From Pseudorhodoferax soli (lineage in GTDB: Bacteria > Pseudomonadota > Gammaproteobacteria > Burkholderiales > Burkholderiaceae_C), in the NCBI RefSeq assembly GCF_003337555.1, contig NZ_QPJK01000001.1, forward strand, positions 992,001 through 1,056,000: a stretch of DNA of 64,000 bases. The letters are read 5' to 3'. Each line of letters begins with the position of its first letter. Position 1 is the stretch's first letter. Below, piece by piece: positions 44,018-54,113 of this stretch. Below the pieces are notes generated by a model, which was not told where the DNA came from, ran no database searches, and worked only from the letters and a program-made list of their open reading frames with translations. The position numbers were made by a program, and so were the translations under genes.

Positions 44018-44768
44018 GCAGGTGTCCCAAAAAGCGTTGGGTGCGCTCGGCCTGCGGCGCGTCGAAGATCTGCTCGGGCGGGCCCTGCTCGATGACCAGG
44101 CCACCGTCCATGAAGATCACACGGTCGGCAGTCTGGCGCGCAAAGCGCATCTCGTGCGTCACCACCACCATGGTCATGCCGCCAACGGCCAGCTCGCGCA
44201 TCACATCCACGACCTCGGTGACGAGCTCGGGGTCGAGCGCGGACGTCGGCTCGTCGAACAGGATCAGCTCGGGCCGCATCGCCAGCGCGCGCGCGATCGC
44301 TACCCGCTGCTGCTGGCCACCAGAGAGCTGAGACGGCCGCTTGTCGATGTGCTGGGACATGTGCACGCGTGCCAGTTCGGCGCGGGCACGCTCGCGCGCC
44401 TCCTCGGCCTGGATACCCAGCACCCGGCGCGGGCCCATGGCCACGTTGTCCAGTGCCGACTGGTGGGCGAACAGGTTGAAGCGCTGGAACACGAAGCCGA
44501 TGCGGCTGCGCTGGCGCGACAGTGCGGCCTCGCTGTGCTCGCGGCCATCGACGTCGCGGCCGATCAGGTCGCCACGCAGGCGGATGCGGCCGGAGTCCGG
44601 CGTCTCCAGCCAGTTCAGGCAGCGTAGGAATGTGGTCTTGCCGGAGCCGGACGGACCGATCAACACGACGGTTTCGCCCTCCGCCACGGTCAGCGCCGCA
44701 TCGTGCAGCACCTGCCGGCCGCCGAAGCTCTTGCACACGTCGGTCGCTTGCAATACGGGTTTCACCAT
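44010..44768 (-). CDS. Polar amino acid-type ABC transporter ATPase
   Basis: 252 residues from the ATG at 44768, which overlaps the permease stop; an ATG at 44792 would add eight residues. Walker [10 protein letters not shown], signature LSGGQQQR, Walker B LILFDEP with TSALDPE and the switch His in VVTHEMRF are intact. It energises the permease at 44762 and binding protein at 45417. The cluster context suggests uptake of a nitrogen compound processed by the amidohydrolases. Confidence 0.9.
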   Translation of the reverse strand: MVKPVLQATDVCKSFGGRQVLHDAALTVAEGETVVLIGPSGSGKTTFLRCLNWLETPDSGRIRLRGDLIGRDVDGREHSEAALSRQRSRIGFVFQRFNLFAHQSALDNVAMGPRRVLGIQAEEARERARAELARVHMSQHIDKRPSQLSGGQQQRVAIARALAMRPELILFDEPTSALDPELVTEVVDVMRELAVGGMTMVVVTHEMRFARQTADRVIFMDGGLVIEQGPPEQIFDAPQAERTQRFLGHLHA

Positions 44769-45415
44769 GCGGGCAGCCTCTTTTCCAGCCATCGTGAGAG
44801 CCAGGCCAGCGCCGACACCGTGAGGTAGTAGTACAGCGCGATCAGCAAAAACAGTTCGAAGGGTGCGAAGTGCACTGCGATGATGGCCTGGCCCGCGCGC
44901 GTGAGCTCGTAGACGGAGATCACGGACAGCAGCGCCGACCCCTTGACCAGCGAGATCATCTCGTTGGTCGCAGGCGGAACCACGGCGCGCAGCGACTGCG
45001 GCAGCAGCACGTGCCAGAGGATCTGGTGATGCCGCATGCCAATGGAGCGTGCGGCCTCGGCCTGGCCCTTCTCGACCGAGTTCAGCCCCCCGCGGAAGAT
45101 CTCTGCCAGGAAGCCCGCCGCATTCAGTGCCAGCGCAATCACGCCGGCCCAGAACTCAGGCAGGTTGATGCCGATCTCGGGCAGCGCGAAGTAGACGAGG
45201 AAGATCTGGATCAACAGCGGCGTTCCGCGGATGAAGTCCACATAGGCCCGCACGCACCAGCGTAGCGTGCGCGAGCGCGACATCGAGGCCAGTCCCAGCA
45301 CGCTGCCCAGCACCAGGCCCAGCAGCATGGCCAGCGACGAGATCTTCAGGGTCGTCACCAGGCCAGCCCCCAGCAGGGGCACCGAGTTCTCGACCAGAGT
45401 CCAGTCGAACGCCAT
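44762..45415 (-). CDS. Polar amino acid-type ABC transporter permease
   Basis: 217 residues, membrane helices throughout (for example [19 protein letters not shown]). The coupling loop [20 protein letters not shown] precedes [21 protein letters not shown], as in HisM/GlnP-type permeases. Only one permease gene is present, so it probably works as a homodimer. It lies one base after the binding-protein gene and overlaps the ATPase gene. Confidence 0.9.
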   Translation of the reverse strand: MAFDWTLVENSVPLLGAGLVTTLKISSLAMLLGLVLGSVLGLASMSRSRTLRWCVRAYVDFIRGTPLLIQIFLVYFALPEIGINLPEFWAGVIALALNAAGFLAEIFRGGLNSVEKGQAEAARSIGMRHHQILWHVLLPQSLRAVVPPATNEMISLVKGSALLSVISVYELTRAGQAIIAVHFAPFELFLLIALYYYLTVSALAWLSRWLEKRLPAW

Positions 45416-45416
45416 C

Positions 45417-46262
45417 TCAGCTGAAGGACGGGATGCTGTCGGCCAGGTTCATGCGGAAGCCGAACCATTTCTCCTGCAGCTGGTAGATCGCGCCACTGGC
45501 TTTCAGCGCCTGCAGTTGCGTGTTGAGGTACTCGACGATTTCGGTGTCTTCCTTGCGCGCTGCGATGCCAGCCCAGTTGTCGCCGCCCATCCCCTTGACG
45601 ATGGCGTACTTGCCCGGCGCGTCCTTGAGCACCATGGCCAGGGTGGCCAGCGTGTTCAGCACGCCGTCGACACGGCCCTGGGCCAGCGCCACGTAGGCGG
45701 ACGGATGGTCGTCGAAGGTCCGCAATTCCTTGAAGCCCGCGCCGCCCGCGCTCTTGAGCGATGCGTTCATCTTGTCCTGCAGGATCTGGCCCGGGGAGCC
45801 CAGCTTGACCGCCAGGGTGCGGCCGTTCAGGTCGTTGGCGGCCTTGATCCTGTCCGCGTCGGCGGCCCGCACCAGCAGCGCCTGCGATGCCTCGGCATAC
45901 GGCACCGTGAAGCTCACGCGTTCCAGACGCTCCTTGGTGTAGCTCATGGAACTCATGACCACGTCGAACTTCTTCGTGTAGAGCGAGGGGATGACGCCGG
46001 CCCAGGCGGTGTCGACAAACACCGGCTTGACGCCCAGCGGCTTGCACAGCAGATCGGCAAGCTCGACGTCGTACCCGACGATCGTGGCGCCCTGGCGGTA
46101 CGTGAAGGGCACGTACGCGGCCTCGCAGCCGATGCGCAGCTCGCCGGAAGACTTGATCTGGGCCAAGGTCGTGCCGCCGGCGGCGTGCGCCGCGCGGGAC
46201 AGCAGGGGCAAGGCGGTGGCCGCGCTGGCGGCGAGCAGATGGCGGCGGGAGATGAACGTCAT
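45417..46262 (-). CDS. ABC transporter periplasmic binding protein (SBP family 3)
   Basis: 281 residues. Signal peptide with an Arg pair (SRRHLLAASAATALPLLSRA), possibly Tat-type. Family-3 features: SSGELRIGCEAAYVPFTYR, GYDVELADLLCKPLGVK, MSSMSYTKERLERVSFTVPY and DLNGRTLAVKLGSPG. It collects the substrate for the permease and ATPase downstream. Polar amino acids are the usual ligands, but the flanking amidohydrolases suggest a ureide- or heterocycle-like one. Confidence 0.88.
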   Translation of the reverse strand: MTFISRRHLLAASAATALPLLSRAAHAAGGTTLAQIKSSGELRIGCEAAYVPFTYRQGATIVGYDVELADLLCKPLGVKPVFVDTAWAGVIPSLYTKKFDVVMSSMSYTKERLERVSFTVPYAEASQALLVRAADADRIKAANDLNGRTLAVKLGSPGQILQDKMNASLKSAGGAGFKELRTFDDHPSAYVALAQGRVDGVLNTLATLAMVLKDAPGKYAIVKGMGGDNWAGIAARKEDTEIVEYLNTQLQALKASGAIYQLQEKWFGFRMNLADSIPSFS

Positions 46263-46318
46263 GGGCAAAGCTCCAAGGGAACGGATGTGGATGGAAGGAA
46301 CGGGAAAACCGAGGGCGC

Positions 46319-47833
46319 TCAGTGCAGCGGCAGGCGTGCGGCGTAGGTGTCGGCCGGTACCGGCGTGGCCAATGCCTGGCGGTAGATTCCTTCGACGGCC
46401 CGCAGGATGGGCTCCACCGAGGCCTCGGCTTCGGCGAAGCGTTCGGCCAGCTGGCGGAACTCGGCCTCGGTCTCGCGCAGCAGCGCGCGCTCGTCGATGC
46501 GCTTCAACACGCCGGCGCTCAGCACCACCTCGCCGGCCACCATCGAGAAATCGAGGCCGGCGCCGCGCTCGGCATAGACCAGCTGGCGCACCGGGTCGTT
46601 GTAGGGCGTGAAGGTCACGGTGTCGGTGCGGTAGGCCACGAGGTCGGCGATCGCGCCGACGCGCACGCTGCCCAGCGCATCGCCGAAGCCCAGCGCCCGA
46701 CCACCGGCCAGCGTTCCCGCCGACAGCGCCTCGAGCGCCGACAGCCAGCGGCCCGGCTCGTCGCCGCGCAACTTGGAGACTGCCGCAGCGCTGCCCAGCA
46801 CGTTCAGCATGTTCACGGTGACGGTGGAGCAGGAGCCGTCGGAGCCCAGGCTCACGTTCACGCCGGCGTCCAGCAGCTCGCGCACGGGCTGTACGCCCGA
46901 GCCCAGCGTCAGGTTGCTCCACGGGTTGTGCTGGGCCGTGGCACCGCTGCGAGCCAGCGCATCGATCTCGCGCGGGTTGAGCCAGACCGCATGGATCAGG
47001 CTGGTCGCCGGCTTCAGGAAGCCGATGCGGTCCAGGTACTCGACGATGGGGCTGCCATACAGGATCTGGCCCGTCACGACCTGCATGCGGGTTTCCTGCA
47101 CATGGGTGATCAACGGCAGCGCCAGTTCGTCGGCCAATGCGCGCACGGCCAGCAGGAAGGATTCGTTGCAGCGCTGCGGCGCCGAGGCCGAGACCAGCAC
47201 GCCCACCCGGTTCTGCTGCGGGTGGCGCGTCCGTGCCAGTTCGCGCACGAGGCTCAGTTGGTCGCTACCGGCGGGCGGTGGCGACGCACGCAGGTCGGCC
47301 GCCAGGTCGGCAGGAAAGTGCTCCGCGACGAAGGGGAAGTTGTCGACGATGGGCTTGTCCATCATGGCGAAGCCGGTCAACGAGCGGATGCCGATGTCTT
47401 CGTACGCCTGCAACGACGCCTCGATGCGCTCGCGGTCGATCGCGCCACCCAGCGCCATGTCGTCGACCAGCGTGGTGCAGCCGGTGCGCAGCGATTCGAT
47501 GGCCCCGATCATGGTCCGCAGGTAGACCTGGCGCGGCGTGAGCGGCACCGGGATGCGCGTGCGCACCAGATGCATCCACAGCTCCAGCGGCAGGTTCTCG
47601 GTGCGTCCGCGCTGGTAGTGCTCGTGCGAATGCTGGTGGCCGTTCACGAGGCCTGGCACCAGCAGGCGGTCCGCGAGGTCGACCACCGTGTCGGCCTGCC
47701 CCAGCGTGCCGGCCGCTGCGATGGCCACGATGCGGTCGCCCTCGACCAGCACGTCCTGCGGCTGCGCCGACGGCGCGAGTGCGTCCCCCAGCAACACGCG
47801 CGCGTTGCGCAAAAGGGTGCGTTTCTTGCTCAT
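46319..47833 (-). CDS. Amidohydrolase/deaminase (chlorohydrolase-type), copy 2
   Basis: 504 residues. The metal ligands are visible in VNGHQHSHEH, LITHVQETRM, IHAVWLN and SLGSDGSCSTV. It is longer than, and only distantly related to, the enzymes at 42641 and 54114. Members of this superfamily include guanine deaminase, TrzN and AtzA-like enzymes. It leads the leftward operon and is divergent, across 32 bases, from the CMP/guanine-deaminase-like gene. Confidence 0.85.
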   Translation of the reverse strand: MSKKRTLLRNARVLLGDALAPSAQPQDVLVEGDRIVAIAAAGTLGQADTVVDLADRLLVPGLVNGHQHSHEHYQRGRTENLPLELWMHLVRTRIPVPLTPRQVYLRTMIGAIESLRTGCTTLVDDMALGGAIDRERIEASLQAYEDIGIRSLTGFAMMDKPIVDNFPFVAEHFPADLAADLRASPPPAGSDQLSLVRELARTRHPQQNRVGVLVSASAPQRCNESFLLAVRALADELALPLITHVQETRMQVVTGQILYGSPIVEYLDRIGFLKPATSLIHAVWLNPREIDALARSGATAQHNPWSNLTLGSGVQPVRELLDAGVNVSLGSDGSCSTVTVNMLNVLGSAAAVSKLRGDEPGRWLSALEALSAGTLAGGRALGFGDALGSVRVGAIADLVAYRTDTVTFTPYNDPVRQLVYAERGAGLDFSMVAGEVVLSAGVLKRIDERALLRETEAEFRQLAERFAEAEASVEPILRAVEGIYRQALATPVPADTYAARLPLH

Positions 47834-47865
47834 GCCTTGGCTCCGGATTTTTGAAAGGATGTTGG

Positions 47866-48327
47866 ATGACCGACGCGCACTGGATGCGCCTGGCGCTGGA
47901 CGAAGCCGAGGACGCCTACGCCCGCGGCGACTGGCCGACCGGCGCGGTGCTGGTGAAGGACGGTGAACTGCTGGGCCGCGGCCAGAACCGGCAGGTGAGC
48001 CAGGGCGACCCCACGCTGCATGCCGAGCCCGACGCGCTGCGCCAGGCCTTCGCCGCGCACGGCCCGGCCGCGGCGCAGGGCGCCACGCTGTACTGCACGA
48101 TGGAGCCCTGCCCGATGTGCGCGGGCGCGCTCAAGCTGGCCGGCGTGGGCACGCTGGTGCTGGCCCTGCGCCACGCCACGCTGCGCCGCAGCGACCTGGG
48201 CGACTACAGCATCGAGCGCTTCTGCGCGCTGACCGGACACGCCATGGCGCTGCGGGACGGCGTGCTGGAGGCCGACTACCTCGCGCTGCGGCTGCGCTGG
48301 GGCGGCGACCGCGTGCGCCCTGCCTGA
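47866..48327 (+). CDS. CMP/dCMP- or guanine-deaminase-like zinc protein
   Basis: 153 residues. The zinc deaminase motif is complete: LHAEPDALRQA (His, catalytic Glu) and EPCPMCAGALK (two Cys). The fold is that of the cytidine/guanine/tRNA-adenosine deaminases. It is too divergent from TadA for a tRNA role to be assumed, and the neighbouring amidohydrolases suggest a free base or heterocycle. It is the only rightward gene between two leftward operons. Confidence 0.85.
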   Translation: MTDAHWMRLALDEAEDAYARGDWPTGAVLVKDGELLGRGQNRQVSQGDPTLHAEPDALRQAFAAHGPAAAQGATLYCTMEPCPMCAGALKLAGVGTLVLALRHATLRRSDLGDYSIERFCALTGHAMALRDGVLEADYLALRLRWGGDRVRPA

Positions 48328-48341
48328 AGCCTGGCCGCGCA

Positions 48342-49211
48342 TCAGCGCATGTGGCGCGTGATGCCGGCCACGCGCTCCATGACGACCATCAGCACCAGCG
48401 TGGCGGCGATCAGCACACCGGAAACCGCCGCGGCCCGCACATCCAGGTTCGACTCGATGATGTGCCACATGCGGATCGGCAGCACCTCGCTGCGCGCGTC
48501 CGACAGGAACAGCGACACGGCCACGTTGTCGAACGAGTACATGAAGCCGATGAAGGCACCGGCCAGCACGCCGCGCGCGATCAGCGGCAGCGTGACGGTG
48601 CGGAACACGTAGAGCGGCGAGGCACCGAGCGAGTGGGCGCTTTCCAGCAGCACGCCGTCCATCTGCAGCAGGCTGGCCGAGGTGGTCCGCAGGATGTAGG
48701 GCGTGGTGATGGCCACGTGGCCCAGCACCAGCGTGGCGAACGACAACCCCGTGCCCGCGATGTTGAACAGCATCAGCAGCGACAGGCCGATGGCCAGCGC
48801 CGGCAGCATCAGCGGCGACAGCAGCACCGCCTCGGCCGCGCGCGCCCAGCCCTCGCGCCGGCGCGCCAGCGCCAGCGCGGCGGCCACGGCCAACACCACC
48901 GAGATGCCGGTGCCCACGGCCGCCAGCTTGAGCGAGAGCACGCCGGCATCGATGAGTTCGGGCGAATCCCACAGCGCCTGGTACCAGCGCACCGAGTAGC
49001 CCGGCGGCGGGAACTTGAGCGAGAAGCCGCTCGTGAACGAGGTGATGAGCACCACCACGGTCGGCGCCAGCAGCAGCACGCCGGCGCAGAGGCCCAGCAG
49101 GCCGAACACGGCCCAGAACGAGCGCCGCTCGAAGGCGCCAGCCAGCGACTCGGCCGCGCGCGGCGCGGTGGCGGGGCGCACGGGGGCGCCGGAAACGAAG
49201 GCATCAGGCAT
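48342..49211 (-). CDS. Polyamine-type ABC transporter permease (PotC-like)
   Basis: 289 residues with six membrane helices (first LGLCAGVLLLAPTVVVLITSF). The coupling loop with LESAHSLGASPLYVFRTVTLP is typical of PotC/ThiP-type permeases. It forms the channel together with the permease at 49204, whose end it overlaps by eight bases. The system belongs to the spermidine/putrescine/iron class by family; the real ligand is likely a cluster substrate. Confidence 0.88.
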   Translation of the reverse strand: MPDAFVSGAPVRPATAPRAAESLAGAFERRSFWAVFGLLGLCAGVLLLAPTVVVLITSFTSGFSLKFPPPGYSVRWYQALWDSPELIDAGVLSLKLAAVGTGISVVLAVAAALALARRREGWARAAEAVLLSPLMLPALAIGLSLLMLFNIAGTGLSFATLVLGHVAITTPYILRTTSASLLQMDGVLLESAHSLGASPLYVFRTVTLPLIARGVLAGAFIGFMYSFDNVAVSLFLSDARSEVLPIRMWHIIESNLDVRAAAVSGVLIAATLVLMVVMERVAGITRHMR

Positions 49212-50055
49212 GGACGAATCCCCGGCTGCGGCGGCCCAGCGCGTTGATGGCGACGACCACGGCCAGCACGCTGGCCAGCAGCAGCATCGCGATCGCGGCG
49301 GCGAACGGATAGTTGTTGGCCTGGATGGCCTGCTGGTACATGTAATAGGGCATGAACATCTGCTGCCCGCCACCCACCAGCGTCTGCGTGACGAAGGCGC
49401 TGATGCTGGAGGCGAACACCAGCAGCGCGCCGGCCAAGAGGCCCGGCATGGTGAGCGGCAGCGTGACCTGCCAGAAGGTGCGCCAGTGGCCGGCACCCAG
49501 CGCCAGCGAGGCCTGGCGCAGGTTGGCGTCGGTGTTCATGAGCGAGGTGATCAGCGGCAGCACCATCAGCGGCAGCTCGATCTGCGCCAGCGCCACCGTC
49601 ACGCCGCCCGGGGTGTAGAGCAGCTTGAGCGGCTCGGCGATCAGGCCCCAGTCCAGCAGCACCGTGTTCACGATGCCCTGGCGGCCCAGGATCACGACCC
49701 AGGCGAAGGTGCGCACTACCGAACTCGTGAGCAACGGCAGCACGATCAGCAGCATGAGCATGCCTTGCCAGCGCGCCGGCGCCTGGGTGTAGAGGTAGGC
49801 CAGCGGGAAGCCGATCAGCAGGCTCAGCGCCGTGACCTTGAGGCCCAGCCACAGCGTGCTGCCCAGCACGCCCAGGTTGAAGCCGTCGCCCAGGAACTTG
49901 GCGTACTGGCCGATGCCCATCTGCGCCATGCCGGGGTCGTCGTGCAGGCTGATCCAGCCCAGCAGCAGCATCGGCGCGAAGACGAAAAACAGGAAGAAGA
50001 TGCCGAGCGGCAGCGCCAGGCCCAGCGGCGGCGCGAAGCGGGGTGCGGTTGCCAT
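49204..50055 (-). CDS. Polyamine-type ABC transporter permease (PotB-like)
   Basis: 283 residues from the ATG at 50055. Six helices (LALPLGIFFLFFVFAPMLLLG, LLIVLPLLTSSVVRTFAWV) and the coupling loop QASLALGAGHWRTFWQVTLP identify a PotB-type permease. It pairs with the permease at 48342 and uses the ATPase at 50060, whose stop is five bases away. Part of a leftward operon divergent from its presumed binding protein at 51438. Confidence 0.88.
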   Translation of the reverse strand: MATAPRFAPPLGLALPLGIFFLFFVFAPMLLLGWISLHDDPGMAQMGIGQYAKFLGDGFNLGVLGSTLWLGLKVTALSLLIGFPLAYLYTQAPARWQGMLMLLIVLPLLTSSVVRTFAWVVILGRQGIVNTVLLDWGLIAEPLKLLYTPGGVTVALAQIELPLMVLPLITSLMNTDANLRQASLALGAGHWRTFWQVTLPLTMPGLLAGALLVFASSISAFVTQTLVGGGQQMFMPYYMYQQAIQANNYPFAAAIAMLLLASVLAVVVAINALGRRSRGFVHA

Positions 50056-50059
50056 GCCG

Positions 50060-51148
<1,089 letters not shown>

Positions 51149-51253
51149 GCGGTGGCCTGGTGGTGGGGCGGCACCGGAAGGCGCCGCGATGACGGTGCAA
51201 CTCAAGAACCGTGCCACGGATCGCTGCCCCGCATGGCTACAAACGTCCTCCAC

Positions 51254-51287
51254 ATTGGACACAATCTGGTTTTTCATTGAGCACAAT
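51254..51287. promoter_or_regulatory. Tandem ATTG-N4-CAAT boxes in the divergent transporter promoter
   Basis: Two 12-base boxes, ATTGGACACAAT (51254-51265) and ATTGAGCACAAT (51276-51287), are spaced 22 bases apart, two helical turns, so both face the same side of the DNA. They lie between the PotA-like gene and the binding-protein gene. Related boxes occur at 54072, 55501 and 55605. GntR/FCD regulators bind sites of this kind, and one is encoded at 53298. Confidence 0.65.
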
Positions 51288-51437
51288 TTGGTGCGTGATG
51301 CGCCACATTGGCGCAGTTGCCGCACCGGCTTGGGAGAGGCGCCCTGCGGCGCCACTGGATACAGGCCATGGCACAAAGCTTGCGCAGAGAGCCGCAGTCC
51401 CGCCATCGGGCAGCCCTCGCAACCTAGGAGTCCACCC

Positions 51438-52487
51438 ATGTCCCTGTCCCGCCGCACGCTGCTGCAGGCCGCCGCCGGTTTCGGTGCCGCCCAACTGCCG
51501 CTGCACGCCAGCCTGGCGCACGCGCAGTCCAAGACCATCTCGGCCACCACCTACCCGGGCGCCTGGGAATCGGCGCACCGCAGCATCCTGCTGCCGGCGT
51601 TCGCCAAGGCCACGGGCGCATCGACCAGCCTGGTCTCCTCGCTGGCGGTGGACACGGTGTCCAAGATCGTCGCCTCCAAGGCCAACCCGCCCTACGACGT
51701 GGTGATCCTCGACGAAGGCCCCTACCTGGCCGCACTCTCGCAGGACATCTTCGAGAAGATCCCCGTCGACAAGATGCCCAACCTCAAGGACGTGCCGCCC
51801 AAGCTGGTCGACCCGCGCGGGCTCGGCGTGTTCGTGTCGGGCCAGATCATCGGCATCGCCTACAACACCGAGAAGATCAAGAACCCGCCGAAGAACTGGA
51901 ACGACCTGCTCAAGCCCGAGTACAAGGGCCGCGTGGGCCTGGCGGGCATGGGCTCGACGCTGATGTCGGCCTGGATGGTGGAGATCGCGCGCCTGAACGG
52001 CGGCAGCGAGGAAAACCTCGAACCCGCGTTCCAGTTCGTCAAGAAGCTGCTGCCCAACGTGAGCGCGGTGGCCAGCAACCCGGGTTCGCTCGCCACGCTG
52101 TTCCAGCAGGGTCAGATCGACATCTCGGTGCACTACAACAACAACGTGGGCGACCTGCAGGGCAAGGGCGTGCCGGTGGCGCTGGCCCGCCCGGAGACGG
52201 GCTGGATCCACATCAAGAGCGTGATGCACATCGTCAAGAACACCAAGAACCCCGACCTCGCCGCCGCCTACATCAACGCCGCGCTCAGCCCCGAAGTGCA
52301 GACGCAGATGGCGGCCGCGCCCTACTTCGTCGCGCCGGTCAGCAGCAAGGCGCAGTTCAGCCCCGGGCTGCAGGCCTACGCCAAGAACGTGGCGGAGATC
52401 GAGGCGATGAACGGCGTGGACTGGGCCAAGCTGAACCCGCGCCGCGGCGAGTACATCGACCGCTTCAACCGCGAAGTGAAGGTGTGA
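51438..52487 (+). CDS. Polyamine/iron-type ABC transporter binding protein
   Basis: 349 residues from the ATG at 51438, preceded by CTAGGAG. A signal peptide with RR near its start (SRRTLLQAAAGFGAA, ending ASLAHA) may be Tat-type. The body is a PotD/FbpA-type binding protein (SKTISATTYPGAWESAH, YDVVILDEGPYLAAL, GIAYNTEKIKNPPKNWNDLL). It is transcribed away from its presumed permeases and ATPase at 48342-51148, sharing the divergent promoter. The ligand is unknown. Confidence 0.87.
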   Translation: MSLSRRTLLQAAAGFGAAQLPLHASLAHAQSKTISATTYPGAWESAHRSILLPAFAKATGASTSLVSSLAVDTVSKIVASKANPPYDVVILDEGPYLAALSQDIFEKIPVDKMPNLKDVPPKLVDPRGLGVFVSGQIIGIAYNTEKIKNPPKNWNDLLKPEYKGRVGLAGMGSTLMSAWMVEIARLNGGSEENLEPAFQFVKKLLPNVSAVASNPGSLATLFQQGQIDISVHYNNNVGDLQGKGVPVALARPETGWIHIKSVMHIVKNTKNPDLAAAYINAALSPEVQTQMAAAPYFVAPVSSKAQFSPGLQAYAKNVAEIEAMNGVDWAKLNPRRGEYIDRFNREVKV

Positions 52488-52491
52488 GCCG

Positions 52492-53223
52492 ATGAAGCGT
52501 GTGCTGCTGGGCATGCTGACGCCCTCGTCCAACACCGCGCTGGAGCCGCTCACCGCGGCCATGCTGGCGGGGTTGCCGGAGGTGTCGGCGCATTTCGCGC
52601 GCTTCCGCGTGACCGAGATCTCGCTCGGCGCGCAGGCGCTGGGGCAGTTCGACCTCGAACCCATCCTGCAGGCCGCGCGGCTGCTGGCCGATGCGCGCGT
52701 CGACGTGATCGCCTGGAATGGCACCTCGTCGGGCTGGCTCGGCTTCGACACCGACGAGGCTCTGTGCGCACGCATCACCGCGGAGACCGGCATCCCGGCC
52801 TGCACCTCGGTGCTGGCGCTGAACGAGGCGATGCGGCTGTCCGGCCACACGCGCTTCGCGCTCGCATCGCCCTACCTGGCCGACGTGCAGCAGCGCATCG
52901 TGGCCAACTACCGTGCGAGCGGTTTCGACTGCGTGGCCGAGCGCCACCTGGGCAAGCAGGTCAACTTCGAGTTCTCCGAGGTCACGCCCGCGCAGATCGA
53001 GGCCATGGCGCGCGAACTCGCCGCCGCCGGACCGCAGTGCATCACCACCTTCTGCACCAACCTGCGCGCCGCGCACTTGGTGCCGGCGCTGGAAGCAGAA
53101 CTGGGCATGCCCGTCTACGACACCATCGCCACCGCCGTCTGGAAGTCGCTGCGCCTGGCCGGCGTGGACACCCGCCGCGTGCAGGGCTGGGGGCGCTTGT
53201 TCAGCGAACTGCCGGGCGCCTGA
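52492..53223 (+). CDS. Arylmalonate decarboxylase/maleate isomerase-like protein
   Basis: 243 residues. It aligns with the Asp/Glu racemase superfamily branch holding arylmalonate decarboxylase (AMDase) and maleate isomerase: GMLTPSSNTALEP, WNGTSSGWLG, GIPACTSVLALNEA, and RRVQGWGRLFSEL at the end. The first catalytic Cys site is Gly, in GTSSG, as in AMDase (GTSLS); the second is kept, in TTFCTNLRA. A single Cys is the decarboxylase pattern, so decarboxylation of a malonate-like intermediate is plausible. It follows the binding-protein gene by four bases and is co-transcribed with it. Confidence 0.78.
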   Translation: MKRVLLGMLTPSSNTALEPLTAAMLAGLPEVSAHFARFRVTEISLGAQALGQFDLEPILQAARLLADARVDVIAWNGTSSGWLGFDTDEALCARITAETGIPACTSVLALNEAMRLSGHTRFALASPYLADVQQRIVANYRASGFDCVAERHLGKQVNFEFSEVTPAQIEAMARELAAAGPQCITTFCTNLRAAHLVPALEAELGMPVYDTIATAVWKSLRLAGVDTRRVQGWGRLFSELPGA

Positions 53224-53297
53224 ACGCGCCGCCTGCCGCTACCATCGGCCCGCCTTCCTCCGGCCATCCACCCACCACCACCGTCATCAGGTCCACC

Positions 53298-54035
53298 ATG
53301 GCCACCCCTCCGTCCCGGCGCACGCTGCGGCTGCCCCCCACCCAGGCCAGCGGCAAGGCCGCCTCCAAGGACGACATCTACGAACGCATCTACGAGGCCG
53401 TGGTCGAGCACCGGCTGCTGCCCGGCACCAAGCTGTCGGAAGAGCGCGTGGCCGAACTGTTCGCGGTCAGCCGCACCCAGGTGCGCGGCGTGCTGCAGCG
53501 CCTGGCGGTCGAGCAGCTGGTGACGCTGATCCCCAACCGCGGCGCCTTCGTGACCACGCCCAGCGCCGAGGAGGCGCACGACGTGCTGGAGGTGCGCCGC
53601 ACGCTGGAGCCGGCCGTGGTGCGCCGGCTCATCGCGCGCATCGCCGCAGGCAAGGCCAACACCGCCGTCAAGCAGCTGCGCGCGCTGGTCAAACGCGAGC
53701 AGCAGGCCCATGCCAGCGGCGACCGGCGCGCGGCCGTGCGGCTGTCCGGCGAGTTCCACGTGCTGCTGGCCCAGCTCTCGGGCAGCGCGATCATGACGCG
53801 CATGCTGCGCGAACTGACCCCGTTGACCTGCCTGGCCATCCTGACCTTCGACGCACCCACCGGCGCGGCCTGCCCGAACGACGAGCACACCGAGCTGCTG
53901 GACGCCATCGAGGCTGGCGATGCCGATGCGGCGGTCGCGCTCATGGACGAGCACCTGCACCACATCGAGAAGTCGCTGAACCTCGACGCCGAGGCCGCGC
54001 CGGAGATCGACCTGGCCGAGGCGCTGCTCGGCTGA
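53298..54035 (+). CDS. GntR-family regulator (FCD type)
   Basis: 245 residues from the ATG at 53298. Winged helix near residues 25-95 (GTKLSEERVAELFAVSRTQV, then LAVEQLVTLIPNRGAFV) followed by an FCD domain (EFHVLLAQLSGS, DEHTELLDAIEAGD, MDEHLHHIE) with the His/Asp residues that often bind metal and ligand. It lies centrally among three transcription units that each carry an ATTG-N4-CAAW box, so it is the best candidate for their common regulator. FCD proteins usually release DNA on binding a carboxylate. Confidence 0.87.
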   Translation: MATPPSRRTLRLPPTQASGKAASKDDIYERIYEAVVEHRLLPGTKLSEERVAELFAVSRTQVRGVLQRLAVEQLVTLIPNRGAFVTTPSAEEAHDVLEVRRTLEPAVVRRLIARIAAGKANTAVKQLRALVKREQQAHASGDRRAAVRLSGEFHVLLAQLSGSAIMTRMLRELTPLTCLAILTFDAPTGAACPNDEHTELLDAIEAGDADAAVALMDEHLHHIEKSLNLDAEAAPEIDLAEALLG

Positions 54036-54071
54036 TCTCCGGCTGACCTATCGGCGACAGTCCGCCAGCAG

Positions 54072-54083
54072 ATTGGATACAAA
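54072..54083 (+). promoter_or_regulatory. ATTGGATACAAA box upstream of the amidohydrolase
   Basis: A 12-base box 30 bases before the start at 54114 and 36 bases after the GntR stop. The identical sequence is found at 55605 and its exact reverse complement at 55501. Candidate operator for the GntR protein at 53298. Confidence 0.65.
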
Positions 54084-54113
54084 GCCGGCACGGCCGTTGC
54101 TTGCAACGGCCGC

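Noticed and set aside
47866-48327. Zinc deaminase as tRNA adenosine deaminase TadA
   Set aside because: The HAE and PCxxC motifs are common to the superfamily; the surrounding catabolic genes and the divergent tail argue for a free-base or heterocycle deaminase.
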